Below are positions 1 to 12,500 of a DNA stretch of 64,000 nucleotides, in pieces; within the stretch, counting starts at the first letter, position 1; each line of letters opens with the position of its first letter. The position numbers and the translations under genes were made by a program. This DNA is from Vitellaria paradoxa (lineage: Eukaryota > Streptophyta > Magnoliopsida > Ericales > Sapotaceae). Where the stretch lies: NCBI GenBank assembly GCA_019916065.1, contig JAINTL010000058.1:1-64000 (forward strand), read 5' to 3'. The notes beneath the pieces were generated by a model. It searched no databases. It saw nothing but the letters and a program-made list of their open reading frames with translations, and was not told where the DNA came from.

Positions 1-150
1 TAACAGAGTTTATATGTCTACATGTAACCCCAGATTAGAAGTTAAAATGCTGGGGTCATTGGTATAGGATAATGCCAAAAGTAGGGAATGTTGAAAAACA
101 AAATAACCATCAGTTAATTCAAAGTGCTATAACAGTGAGTTGAAGCATAC

Positions 151-3100
151 AAGGGAGCTCGAAATGGTCTTTCCCGTCCTCCAAACCGAAGCTGTCCTGA
201 TTCCTTCTTACCCCCAAGGCCCCCTCCTATCAAAAAATATAATGTCAAATGACTCATAACTGGTCTAAACAACTAACAATTTTATGGATGGAAGGAGTTT
301 TTACTGACCTAACCTTCTTGGAATCCATCCTGGCATCAACTGTTGCCTATTATAATCAACTATAACTTCATAATCATCAATCAGTGAATGATGACCATCC
401 TGCAAATAATGAAAAGCCATGAGTAGTCCCGTTATCGACAAAAGCCATAATCAGCTACATAGACCCACTGTATATACCATAATCAACATATTGAGAAAAT
501 ATGATCACTACAGTTGATGAGCAATAAGCAATTTAAAAGACAAACAACAATTCTACCGCTAATTAAAAAGAAAAACAAAAAAGAAAGTGTAAGATTTTTC
601 TTGAATCACTATTACAAGTAAGAAAGAAGAAAAGCAAAGAAAAAAGACAAACAAAAATGAATGGTGTCCCTTCCAGCAGTAAGAGCTGTGTAATAGCAAT
701 GGTAATTAAGAAAGATCTTGTTATCACGAATAATATGAATTAAATCATAACATTTTCAACATTGGCATAAAATAGTCTTTAGTGAAATAGCTTTATTTTT
801 TATTTTATTATTATTATTTTTTTTTTTTGGGGTTTTGGGGGGGGGGGAAGAAGAAGAAATTGAAAAGCATTTCTCAAAGTTCAAATATATCAACCACTAT
901 GATCATAGTCTGCCACGCTAAATAATACAAACTAAATTCCAAATAAGAAAATCATCATAATAGAATTTGCGATAATCAAGTGCCACAACGTTAAAAAAAA
1001 TAATAAATAAAATAAAATAATTGAGAGAGAAAGACCATCAGAACTCAGGTTTCACACTATTCAACAAGAGGGGATGGCACAAGGAAAAAAACTCTCTCAC
1101 CTAGGTGTTAGATCATAGGTTCAACTTATTTGACTCATGCCCCTTCGCAGGCCTCAACCTCCAAATACCGAAAGAAAAAATTAAAAACAAAATACACCCA
1201 AAGAGGCACATGCCACAACTGCTTCATTCTTTATCAAAATACAAACTTCTTTAGTCTTGAACAAAATCTATAATTTTGAGCACATATTCTCATATAAGTT
1301 CAAGTTTCCTATATCTAAAATTATCAGCATTGAGAAGATATGTGGTAAAGAATGAAGGATAGATGATAACATTATGAAAGAATATCAAAGCTACCAAAAG
1401 TAAGAACTAGGAAGACCAAAGTATATTAATGGAAAAGTCTCCTTTCCATCCACCTTTTGTATGGTAATGATTAGCAAAAAAATCATAGAATATGCATGCT
1501 AAAATGAAGATTTCCATTGCCCAATCCCACTTATGCATAATAATTACAAAGGCCTTCCGCATAAGATGTTAATTGACATAGATAATCATATTAGAAACAT
1601 TTCTCATTGCAAACAAATCACACAAACAGTAGCCAAGATGCATTAAAAGCCATGTGACCCCACTCTAAAGGGAATGGATACTGACTCCTAGGAAAGCCAC
1701 TGACTAACGTCAAACTTTTGCCTTCACTCTGGAAGAAGCCACTATCAACTAGACTAGAAGCCATCTTATCTAAACCATCTTATCTAAAGTGTTCAAGATC
1801 TCAATCAATCCATGAAAAAGGATTTAACAATTAATGACTTGATAATATTATGTCAGCAGTCCAATTAATTTGCAACTAGAAACTGTTACAACTGTCTTTT
1901 ATTACCTCAAATTTCTCTAATGTGTCATCAGAATTGGCTTTCAGCAGTAACTAAAGTTAGTGGATGGGTATTCCTACTTAGGCTCTACAGGACTTAATAT
2001 GATTGACACACGTGAGCTAAATGTCAGCCGCAATAGTTAAGGTATAGATCCCCTTATCAAGAAAGAGAACCTCAAGGTCAAGGGGAAGCATATAATATCT
2101 TGCCTTCTTGCCAACTCATGCAGAAGGGGCTCCATCGCCAAAAATGCTCCCACTTAAGACTCCCTTGCTCAATACTCCATCACCAAAAATATACTCTCCC
2201 TCAGAAGACACTTCTAACAAGACCCTTATTTGGGGCAATTAATGGGATATCAATGGCTTGGAGGCCATGCCATTAGGCCCCCATAGGGGGGCCATGCCTC
2301 GACTAACTAAGATGGAGAAAAAGCTGCCATTGTCCAAGACACCCAATGCCCAAGGGATGTGTGGTATGATGGTATCACGCCGTTTGAAGCACAAACCTTC
2401 AGTGATCACATCGAGGGCTATGGCACCATATGTGCCACAACAGCTCCACGATGGTCCAATAATCCTCCAACATATGCCCTTGTAGAAAAAGAATGTGAAA
2501 AGAGAGAAAGGGGAACATAGTAATCTTTAGCAACTAAGATAACCACGCTACCTCATACGCACGGCGCATCTCTCTCTCAGTTTCAAATTCAACAAAGGCA
2601 TAACCACGCGAAGCACCAGTCACTGCAAAACCAAAATCAACAAATTTAAGCAGGTGTCCATTTTGTAATCAAATAAAGATTTCAGGATCAACTATATGAG
2701 ATGGTAAAACAATGCAAGGATGTTATCAAACATAACTCCATTTTGTCCTGCATAAGCAAATAATATGGAATGTAGTTCAAAACAGAACAATATGGATGTT
2801 TAATAGAATTACATAAAATGTAATTTAGTAGCACATCCACTGTCCTGTGTATACTAACGAAGAAAAAATAGAAGTGGCATGACTTCTTCATTGATTGGAA
2901 TCCGATTGAATTGCATGAACAGCTAATCTATTAAATGCAAAGCCAGTCAACTGAAAACATATCATTGATCTAAGGATTGACAACAAAAAAAATTATCATC
3001 GTCTAAAAGCCTTTTAGGTTACCCACTTCTGGAGTGCAGTTATACAGCAACAAAATGACAAGCATTCAAGGTTGCTAGCTACTAAACGCAGATGTAAAGA

Positions 3101-3910
3101 GAAAATCACTGCAAAACTAATAATTTCAGGTTCAGTACTACTTTTCTCAGAACTAAGGTTATGAAGAGATGAAATTCAAATGAATATAGTCAAGGCTCCT
3201 AGTTAAAAATCTAATTATATGAGTAGCATTTTTAAAACAAGAATGTAACAATCAAAAAATAGCAAATAGAAAGAGAATTATACCAATGTGTCTGACCAAC
3301 CTCAAGTTCTTAATCCTCCCATATTTGTTCATAGCCTGAAATAACCCCAACCAAAAAAAATTAAATTAAATTAAAAAATCAAAAAAAAATTCCATGAAAT
3401 TAAAAAAGCTTGTGGAGTTATTAAAAAAAATTAAACAGAAAAAAAAAATTGTATATTTCTCTTGCTTGGGTTTTTCTAGAAAACCAAATGGGGGACGGAA
3501 AATGAAAACGAGACCTTGCGAAGAGTCTCTTCTGTTGTGAAGGGGGAGAGGCGACCCACGAACACGGTGCAATAAGGGTCTCCTATTACCTTCGGATCGC
3601 CCAAAGGGTCATCTGAAATTGAAAAAATTATAAATAAATAAATAAAATAAAACAAAATCCAGTGTGTGAAATTAAAAACAACTGGGAATCTACAAGAACT
3701 AAGATAGCGGCATTAAAGAGACAACTTATATCATAGATGTAGAGATATATAGGAAAAGAAGGTACAGAGGCCGGCTTGGGAACAGAGGAGAGCTCTGTAA
3801 ACGGCGTTGTCGTGAGGGAGAATGTCAGTGCCGTCAATGCTTCCGGCCTGAATCGGATGGTATGACTCCGCGTAGAACACTGAATTTATGCTGCTATTGC
3901 TTCCACTCAT
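151..3910 (-). CDS. SNRNP35: U11/U12 snRNP 35 kDa protein (3' end outside window)
   Basis: RNA-binding protein of the U11/U12 di-snRNP, which recognises minor (U12-type) introns in the nucleus. Six exons read on the minus strand: 3910-3766, 3612-3515, 3335-3284, 2622-2552, 399-309 and 226-151, all with GT-AG borders and phases that join without a break (177 codons plus two bases). The N terminus [20 protein letters not shown] and the segments [20 protein letters not shown] and [12 protein letters not shown] match the plant U11/U12-35K family as I know it. One RRM is visible: RNP2 VFVGRL at residues 65-70 and RNP1 RGYAFVEF at 104-111. A glycine-rich stretch [20 protein letters not shown] follows. 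The last visible exon ends at a donor at 150-149, and no continuation is found in bases 1-148, so the C-terminal RS/RE-rich tail lies beyond the left edge. The large fourth intron (400-2551) holds no recognisable gene. Confidence 0.93.
400..2551 (-). other. Intron 4 of U11/U12-35K gene
   Basis: 2.15-kb AT-rich intron. It holds a homopolymer junction at about 805-848 (a T run, four G, four T, then a G run) and a less AT-rich block at about 1920-2510 that resembles old repeat DNA. A 75-codon open frame at 2258-2485 in that block shows no family resemblance and is treated as chance. Confidence 0.7.
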
Positions 3911-4172
3911 TCTATCCTCCCTGTCTCCGAATCAAGTTCCAGAATTCAAAGTTCAACCCTTTCACTCCTCGCTCTGTTTCTCACCGGGAGGAGGGAGTGG
4001 GGAAAGAAGAGTAACACTGTCGGGGGAAGGGTAAATGAAAAAAAGACGATGCTTTCCGCGAGGTTTTTTCCAAAGCCGGTACACCTTCGTACTGAAAAGG
4101 AAAAGTTTAGGGTAATTTTCCCCCAGACCTGGATTTAGCTTTACGCAACTCTCATACACCGTTTGGTTTTTA

Positions 4173-4593
4173 GGTCCTGTTCGGCGCTCAAAAAAATTGA
4201 TGAAAAAATGAGAAAATTTTTAAATTTTTCTAATATATTTTATACTTTTATATTTCATAAAATTTCTACAAACTTATATATATCTCCTTATTCTAACAAA
4301 TTTTTATAAATTCTAATAAATTTTTTACACATCCCAGTACTATTTCGTAAACTCCAATAACTTTTCTATAAATTTCAAAAATTATTTAATCACTTTTAAT
4401 AAATTCTACACAAAACCGTTTCAACGGAAGCAAAAACAATTATTCGAACAGTTTCTCTCTCTAAAAAATTGATGCAAAAATCAAAAAGTCTAAGTATTCA
4501 TTTTAGAAAACATGGTTTGGTTGTTATGCACCAAACACCAAATATTTTCTCAAATCACATTTTTCGCTATTTTTCGTTGCGCCAAATAGACTC
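4173..4593. mobile_element. Candidate Tourist-like MITE
   Basis: Left end GGTCCTGTTCGGCGC and reverse complement of the right end GAGTCTATTTGGCGC form an imperfect inverted repeat, with interior AT-rich DNA and no coding capacity. The left flank is TTA and the right flank TAA, so the target duplication is not perfect. The right end is repeated about 110 bp further on. The ends resemble PIF/Harbinger-derived MITEs (G-rich start followed by CGTTTGG-like sequence). Confidence 0.4.
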
Positions 4594-6020
4594 TAAATTA
4601 GTATCTCATTTTGTGTCGTGAGTAAAAAAATTTTAATTTTACAATCTCAATATTTTCTCAAATCACATTTTTCATTATTTTTCGTTGTGCCAAATAGACT
4701 CTAAATAAAAAAAATGCAAAACTTTACAAATCTCTACAAATACAAATTACGAGATTGTAAAATTTAAATTTTTTTACTATATAAAATACGAGACACTAAT
4801 TTTTATAAATTTATACAAATTTAAATGTCAAATTATTTCCCTAATTTGTAATTGTTAGAGCTAATTGCATTTTATCTTATAATTTTGATCAAAACACTAA
4901 TTTTTTTTTTTTACTTTTCAAAAAAAAAACAAAAAATTTAACCCGTAATCATCTCGTAATTTAAATTAGAGTATAAAATTTACAAAAAAAATATATTTTT
5001 AACACATCTTTTAAAAATGAATAATGTGAATTACTTTTTACTAAAAGTATTTAATTTATCAAAATTAACCAAAATTTACTAAATTTAACCAAATTTTTTA
5101 ATTTTTTCTAATTAAATTTTACCACGTATCATTTTACATTAATTTTTATACTTTTTATTCTTTTTTTACCATTTAAACACTACCTCTATCTCAATAAATC
5201 TCTTAAACAAGATGACGTTAACAATGTTGCTAGAAGCTCAACAAATTAGTATTGAGTTTTCTTATCAGTGATCGCGATAATCAGAGTGTGCATCAACTAC
5301 TGTAAAGACTTGTGTTATAAAGAAAAAAATAAAAGAAATTACAAAGCTTGATAGTTTTGATATTTTCGCCCAATGCAAGCGTGTTAAAGAATATATTCTA
5401 CAATTCATTCAGTAAAAATATCAATTCCTTAGTTCAACCACCACCAAAACTCATCTTTACATAGACGTATTTAACTTAATTTTTGAATGAAATCAACACT
5501 AGTAAAGAGGTATTAACTGAAAAAACAAAATCAATATTTTATCCAATCATAATTGTCATTACAAAAGACGTATTTAGCTTAAATTCATTTACTAATAATT
5601 CAAAGTCATTATTTCAATAACATGTTTAAGATAAAGTCATCATTTAGAAAAATATTTAAAGTCGATGTTAACAAAGATTTTTTTTTTTTTTTTGGCAATT
5701 TAGACCCATGGACATCCCATTTTGTCATTTCGTGTTTGTTCTTGAAATTTGTTTTAAAAGGATGAATTGATGGAGTTTGATCGTATTTGACAAGAACTCT
5801 TATAAATCCTTATATTTGGAATTAAAACGATGCGCTAAGGTGTGTGTGTGATGTATAAATCTTACCTATAAATTAAGTTTTGACTTGATTTGTTGGGTTG
5901 AATTAGTTAAAAAAAATTTAAAGCTGCGTGTGTGTCCAATATTTTACTCTCTCTATAATATGCTCCATTCTGTCTGAATCTCAACTTAGAAGTTGCGATG
6001 AGCAAGCATCCCACATTGAC

Positions 6021-6175
6021 GGCCCGTTTGGCCTATCAAATTTTACCAAAAGTTACCAAACTTCAACTACTTTTTGTATTTTTTTCAATAAAATTTTAAC
6101 GCATATCACCTTTATATCACATCTTTCCATTTTTATTGTATTTTTTGACCAAAATTTGACCAATCAATCGGGCTC
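6021..6175. mobile_element. Small AT-rich MITE
   Basis: 155-bp element with ends GGCCCGTTTGGCC and, reverse-complemented, GAGCCCGATTGATTGGTC. The interior (CAAATTTTACC, AAAGTTACC, AATAAAATTTTAAC, TATCACCTTTATATCACAT) is closely similar to segments at about 5045-5190, 50085-50215 and 54159-54282, so this is a repeated family in the window. No clear target duplication was seen. Confidence 0.5.
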
Positions 6176-7069
6176 TAAAATATTAGCGTGTATATTTGTA
6201 TATAAGTCCCACCTTAAGTTGGGTTAGATAAAAAATAAAAAAAATCAAAACAACGAATTTATGAGCAAGGATTAATTTCATTTGACGATTGAATTATTTT
6301 TTTGATTTGTTTCTCATTTTAAATCTAGCACAAAATAATAAAATTTAATAAAAATTAATTATATTTTTCAACTATTAAATGGATAGATTTTTACTTTTAT
6401 ATTTTATACTACCGTATTTCTAACATTATCAAATTTGATATTATTTTTAATTAATTTAATTATACTTAAATTTCAAATATAAAAATTTTAAATTCAACTC
6501 TTAAATTCAAATACATGTCATAAATATAAAATTTTATTTTTAAATCAAATCAATAAAACCCAACACCTTTTGGACAATGAAAATCAAATTAATTTTGATG
6601 GTGAGCTTACAAGACTCGAGAGAGCTGACATTGCTCCCCAATGTCACCTGCAAATATTAGATCATGACCGCTAGATTTTAATTTAATTAACAGCCTAAAT
6701 TTATTCACATATTTTTAATTTAAAAAACATTTGAATGAATTTAAACTATTAAATTTTAATTCAATAGTTCTTGACCCCGCTGTCACACAGCCAACATCAT
6801 TATCCCTTTTCAAGCTTACAACTTTGCTTAAGGACAAAACCTAGTCATGGGTTTGAAAGTTGGTATAAAAGTAGCGCGTAATAAAATTTAAAAATTAATA
6901 AAAATTAAAATTTTTTTAGATATTTTTTAAAGATCCAGACATCCATATAATGATTAAAAAAAAATTAAAAGTTCTCAAAATTGATAACTCTATAATCTTA
7001 ATACATCTCTCTCTATTTTTCATTAAACAAAACGTTGGCCTTCTGTATTATAACCGATTTTCTTTTTTT

Positions 7070-8354
7070 GTTATGTTGATATTTTAAGTAAATTTTAACT
7101 AAATGCTAATAATTTTTTAGTATTTGTAAAAATACCATTAACTAAGAAAATAATTTTTAAAGAATGCTTTTAGAAAATATCTTTTCAAATAGTGCTTTTC
7201 TAAAAACATTATTTCAAAAAGTGATTTTTAAAAGCACCATTTCAAAGAATATTTTTGACATAATTATAATTTTTATCAAATTATTACATTTAACGAGAAT
7301 AAAAGAGTTAAAAATTTTACTTTTACTTACATAAATTTCATTAAAATAGTATAGTATTAATATTTATACAATAAATATTTACATAAAAATAGAAATAAAA
7401 ATAAAATTGAGAAAATGCTAAAAATATTTGAAAACTATTATACACAATAAATTCATCATCTTACATTTAATATAGAATACATACTTTTAAAAAGAACAAT
7501 TTTAGAAAATAATCTATTAGAAAAAAGTTTAGATAACAAAATCAAAAATTAATTCACTAAATTTATAAATTAAAAATGAGCCAAAAAATGAGATATGACA
7601 AATTCTATTAAAAAAATTGAAAATTATACGTTAAATACTATACAAAAATTTACTCGAGATAAGTCCATACCAAAAAAAATTAAGATTTTGTTGGAAAAAT
7701 TCAAATAAATAATTAACAACTAATTGAGACCCACATTGTTCTAGTTTTATATTTTGAAATTAATTCTAGAACTAAAAATTACAAGATTTTATCTTATGTT
7801 AGTGGTTTAGAGAAAGTCCTTTCAAAAATTCTTGAAGGCCACAAGAGAATTTGTAAAAATAATAATAATATAATAAATAAATAATAAAAAACTCAATGAT
7901 TTGCAAAAAAAAAAAAAAAAAAATTAACCTAATAATTTTTTCCCTAGGGCAAAAAATTATTTAACTCAACTTTTTTCTTCCAACAATTTCAATAATTAAC
8001 TCATGAATTTAAAAATAAAAAAACAAATCTTATACATTTTGTATGTACAACTAATCATATTTGCATATGATATACAATATATATATTTGGATATAACATT
8101 TTTTTAATGTGTAAAAATTATAAATAGATTGAAAATATTCTTTGAAATGATACTTTTAAAAAATACCTTTTAAAATGACGTTTTTAAAATTTTTAAATCA
8201 CTATTTGAAAAAGTATTTTTTAAAAGTATATTTTCAAATAGTGTTTTCTCAATTAAAAAAAATTATTTAAAAGCACTCTTTTAAAAAAATACTTTCTTTT
8301 TTAAATATTAAAAAATTTTCAAATTTAGTCAAAATTTAACTACAATGTCAGAAC
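7070..8354. mobile_element. 1.3-kb AT-rich foldback element (candidate)
   Basis: The left 120 bp (starting GTTATGTTGATATTTTAAGT) and the reverse complement of the right 120 bp (starting GTTCTGACATTGTAGTTAAA) share an interrupted inverted repeat including TTTTAACTAAAT / TTTTGACTAAAT and TCAAATAGTG motifs. The interior is AT-rich without coding frames and repeats short TTTCAAAnAGTG-like units. It could be an old non-autonomous MULE-like or foldback element. No target duplication identified. Confidence 0.4.
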
Positions 8355-8419
8355 AACAAAAAAACATTCATTATAATCCCACTTCGTCCGTGGCTCTGCT
8401 CGTGCGCCAGACCAACCCA

Positions 8420-9572
8420 GCGTCGTCAATCAAGATAAAAGCTTTCCGTGAACCCACAGCCCAGCTATCAATTGGAGGGAATCGCATTGTCAAGCCCCAG
8501 CTGTGTGTATCAGATGTCTGAGGGAGCCCTGTTCGTCCCGTGAATCTTTAGCTCATCAGGTTAGTGTTTGCATTTTTTACTCACAAGTACATTTATCTGT
8601 GTTTCTGACTTTGTTGGAGAAAATCCAACAGGTACCAGTTCATGAGAACAGAAACCCGCTTCCCCTTTTCCTTCTTCCCCGGTATGTTTTGATACGTTTT
8701 TTGGTTTTCAGTTGGTATATTGGTGTAATAAATATTGGTTCATATATCTGATTGTTCCTTGTGGCCAGAAGGGGCCTTTGCTAATTTATGAATTTTGTGC
8801 ATGATTAATTTACTTGCCAATTGTCTTGTAAATGAATACCTCTCTCTTTTTCAATTCCCTCCCTCAAGACTGCTTATTATTTATTCCACCAGCTTAACAC
8901 TTCTGTGTTCCTCCGTCGTGGTCGTCGTCGTCGTCCTCCTTGTGGTTGGTTTCTTGCTGGTACTGTGTGGGTGAGTTTTTAATTGAGATGTTCGTGTTTC
9001 CCTGCTTGAATTACTGCTGTAGAAGGTTTTAAACCACCTAGCAATGCTTAATATTGTAGAGGAATGATTTGTCAAAAACTCCAGTTTCTGTATGAAATGT
9101 TTGGGTGGTGAACTGAAGGAGTGCGTTGGGATAAATTAATTTACAGTTTGAGATCCCTGATAGCTAATTACTAATGAGTTTAAATGCCACATTGGAGTGG
9201 AAAATTATTGGTATTGCTCCTAGAGATATTGCGTTCAAGATGTTTGGTGAATTGACAACATGAGCATTTGGGACCGCAGGCACAATGCTGATGGTTTTGC
9301 TTGCAAGGCCAAGCAGGGGATATTTTAAAGGGGAGAGAATGCTAGGCTTTTGGTTCATGGTGGATATTAAAGGGGAACAGAGACTTACAATAAGTGGGAA
9401 CATTTAAAAGAAAGAATGATTTTTGAAATCCTTCTTTTATTACGTTAAAGATTACATTTAGTAAAGGTTGAAAAGATCTCCTGTTTCTGAAAATCTATTT
9501 TTGTTTCAACAAAGTTATGACAAATTCTTTTATTCATTTTCTCTATATAGGAGTAGAAAAATTGTTGCTTCC
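8420..9572 (+). other. Probable ELP4 5' leader with an intron
   Basis: A less AT-rich stretch at about 8390-8559 ends in CTCATCAG followed by GTTAGT, a plausible donor. An acceptor TCTATATAG at 9542-9550 lies just before the ELP4 start codon at 9573. This predicts a non-coding first exon ending at 8559 and a leader intron 8560-9550. The intron contains a GTC/CGT trinucleotide run near 8915-8935. Transcript data are lacking, so the leader boundaries are inference. Confidence 0.45.
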
Positions 9573-12500
9573 ATGGCCGCAGCTAAGACTCGGTCAAGTA
9601 GTTTCTCTCGCAACTTTTCAGCTGTACCCACCTCTGAGATCCCTGGACTCAAGTTTGGATCAAATGGCACAATCTTTGTTTCATCGGGAATACTAGATCT
9701 TGACAGTAAGCCCTCGATCTCCCATTTTTCTTTGTAGTAACTGGTACTGAACACAAAACAGTATAGTGATTGCCTTTTTTTTCCCTTTTTTTGTGTAACC
9801 ACTTACTGTAATTTGTTTGCTAAGTTGTCCCCCCCCCTTTAATTTCTTATTTTTAATTTTTTTTTGTTCCTTAAATATATGTAATAATGCAGAGATTTTA
9901 GGAGGTGGGTTTCTTTTAGGAAGTCTAGTCATCGTGATGGAAGACCCCGAAGCACCTCATCATATGCTTCTGTTGAGAAATTTCATGTCTCAAGGACTTA
10001 TTCACTACCAACATCTTCTTTATGCTAGTCCATCAAGGGAACCAAGAGCTTTTCTTGGTACTTTGCCCAGTCCAATACTGTCTAAAGATGATAAACTTCG
10101 AAATCATGACATAGAACAGGTAACATCTCCCCTCTCTTTATTACACCTCTATAGTTTAGCAGAATTGGCATTTTCTGAATGCTAAGAATTTGCAAATAAT
10201 GTTCTGTTAAATTTCAGGAGAAGGGGTTGAGGATAGCATGGCAATATAAGAAGTACTTTGGTGAACATCAGCAAAACTTTGAGGGTGTTCAAAGGGGTAT
10301 GGTTCTCTAGAATTACGTTTTCCTCCTCTTATGCTGCTTAGGACTGAAGTTTTCCTAAGGAAGCTTTGAATGATTTCTAGAATACGAGAAAGACCGTTAT
10401 TAGGTCTTTGAGCACCTGGAGAAAGCATGTGTGAATTCTGAAAATGCAGTGCATTATTTTCTGCAATAAGCTGAAATCAACTATACATAATGGGTAAGTG
10501 ACTGGAGATGGGCAAATGTCAAGTTACATGATACAATGTCAAAGACTTTTATTTTAAGTGACAGTTGCAGAGAGACGTCTAAGATGCTAATGGTGTAAGA
10601 AATAAGGATAGCCCAGATAAAGATTTGAGAAACTACTTGGTGAACACTGTAAATTAAGTAGGGAGGTTTTTGTAACCAATTATTATTATCTTACTATTAT
10701 TTTTCTTTGTACTAGTCATTGTGCTATTCCTTTAGAAAAATATAGGGTGAATAATCATGTTGTCCCTCTAACTTTATTTAGGATTATAATGTTACCCTTG
10801 AATTTTTGTTTTTTCTATTTAAGCCTTCTAACTTTTAATAATAAGTCAATGCAATCTAGCACCCTGACCAAGATGAAAAGAATTTGTTAATGCATAGACA
10901 TATCAGACTTTAAGTGAATCGTACTTATTTCTTCCCAATCTACCTAGAAATAAATAAATATACTGCATATAAGAACTGTATTTATAGTTGGCTGAATGCA
11001 ATGCGCTACTATAAATTTTAATAGAGCAAGTAATTTACCTTCGTTGCTGGTTAGAAATAATTTTTAATATCATACTATTAAGCCAACAAAGAAATGAATA
11101 AAAGTCAATTCTAAGTATGTCATTAACAAGCATATTGAGATACATATATAATATATATATACTGTTTGTACACTCTTAGTTGTTTATGAGAAAAATGTTA
11201 TTATATATTTTTTATATAATGACACAATGAATGTGTGAAATCTAATTGTTAGAATATACATCAGTAATTAATTGTGTGAAGCTATTTAATTATTTAATGT
11301 GATTAAAAATTTGAACGTTATTACATTGGTTAAAAGTTATTTAGTTGACATGTTGATTACATTGATTTATTATTAAAAGTTCAAGGAGGACTTAAATTGA
11401 AGAAATAAAAGTTCAAGAATGATAATTCTAACTAAAGTTGGAGGGCTTAAAAAAAAAAATTTAAATTCAAGGATGACATTGAAATTCTAAGTAAAGTTGG
11501 AGGGACAAAATGATTATTTACCCAAAAATATATCAAAGAGGGGAAGGAAAAAGTAACATCTCAAATGGTAGCTTTGATGTCTTGACCACCGTCTTCTCTA
11601 ATCGTCGTGCACCAGAAAATTCCTATAGTTATTTAGACTCTTAAATTTTATAAACGAACAATCTTTAAGTAAAATGTGGAAACTACATATCAGCTATAGT
11701 TTTTGAGATGATTTTCAAATAGTTTCTAGCCTTGTGGATTTTGCAAGTGGGTTAGTTCATGATTATTTGTCCTCTTGCACTGTTACATCATAATTCAAGT
11801 TTTCTTTCCCAAAATAATGCATTTGATAGTTTGCAAATGATTGATATGTAGAGCTTAGGAGTTTGAAACAACTCCCACTGTAATTCTTATGCAGATGGAA
11901 AACCTGAGTACTGCAATGACTTTGACTTGCGGAAGCCATTGGAGAGGCATTTTCTCAGTGGCCAGCACATTGATTGCATTAGCCTTCTAGGTTCTCATGA
12001 TCTTGCCAGTCTTCGTGACCGCTGTTCAACATTTCTAGCTCAGCTTCCAAGGTATTTTTTATCTTTCTTGATCAAATGTCTATACTTGGACTTTTGTCAA
12101 TGCTCCTGCATTGGTTCTCTGAATCGTCAACGTAGATTTTGGTATAGTGTGCTTGCATTAGGATCTTGGGGAGAGGGAATGTAAACTGTGTGATCTATTG
12201 GTCCTAACTTAAATAACGCTAATTAGAAAATTCGAAGATTCTTCATTTTGTAATATGCCTCAATTGTGGATGGAATTCACTACCCCGGTTTGGAGATTCC
12301 ACGGCGTTGATTTTGCAAATGTGCAACAATTTTTTTATACATTGCTGGCAAGCTTCTCAAGACATAATTTCTTTGCTTAGTCCTTATGGCCTCACATAAA
12401 TATCTCAACTGTTTAAAGGGATGCAGAATGAGAACAATGTTCAATGTGTTGCACAGCTTCTGCCAACATTTTCATTTATTTATTATAATTTTCATCATGT

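Larger units (their letters stand above)
3911..8419. other. AT-rich intergenic spacer between U11/U12-35K and ELP4
   Basis: Spacer between two divergently transcribed genes. No coding region was recognised. It is mostly AT-rich repeat DNA, including several candidate inverted-repeat elements listed separately (4173-4593, 6021-6175, 7070-8354). A 55-60-bp segment is repeated almost exactly at about 4540-4597 and 4647-4704, both copies ending in GCCAAATAGACTCTAAAT. The core of the small MITE family seen at 6021 and 54159 also occurs at about 5045-5190. Confidence 0.75.

Noticed and set aside
2258..2485. 75-codon open frame in U11/U12-35K intron 4
   Set aside because: No recognisable domain, no splice context, and it lies in repeat-like intron DNA; no family resemblance found.
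3515..3766. Possible U12-type intron within the U11/U12-35K gene (self-regulation idea)
   Set aside because: No donor in this gene matches the U12 consensus (G/A)TATCCTT; the closest, GTACCTTCTT at intron 1, lacks the TATCC core and no TCCTTAAC-type branch site was found.
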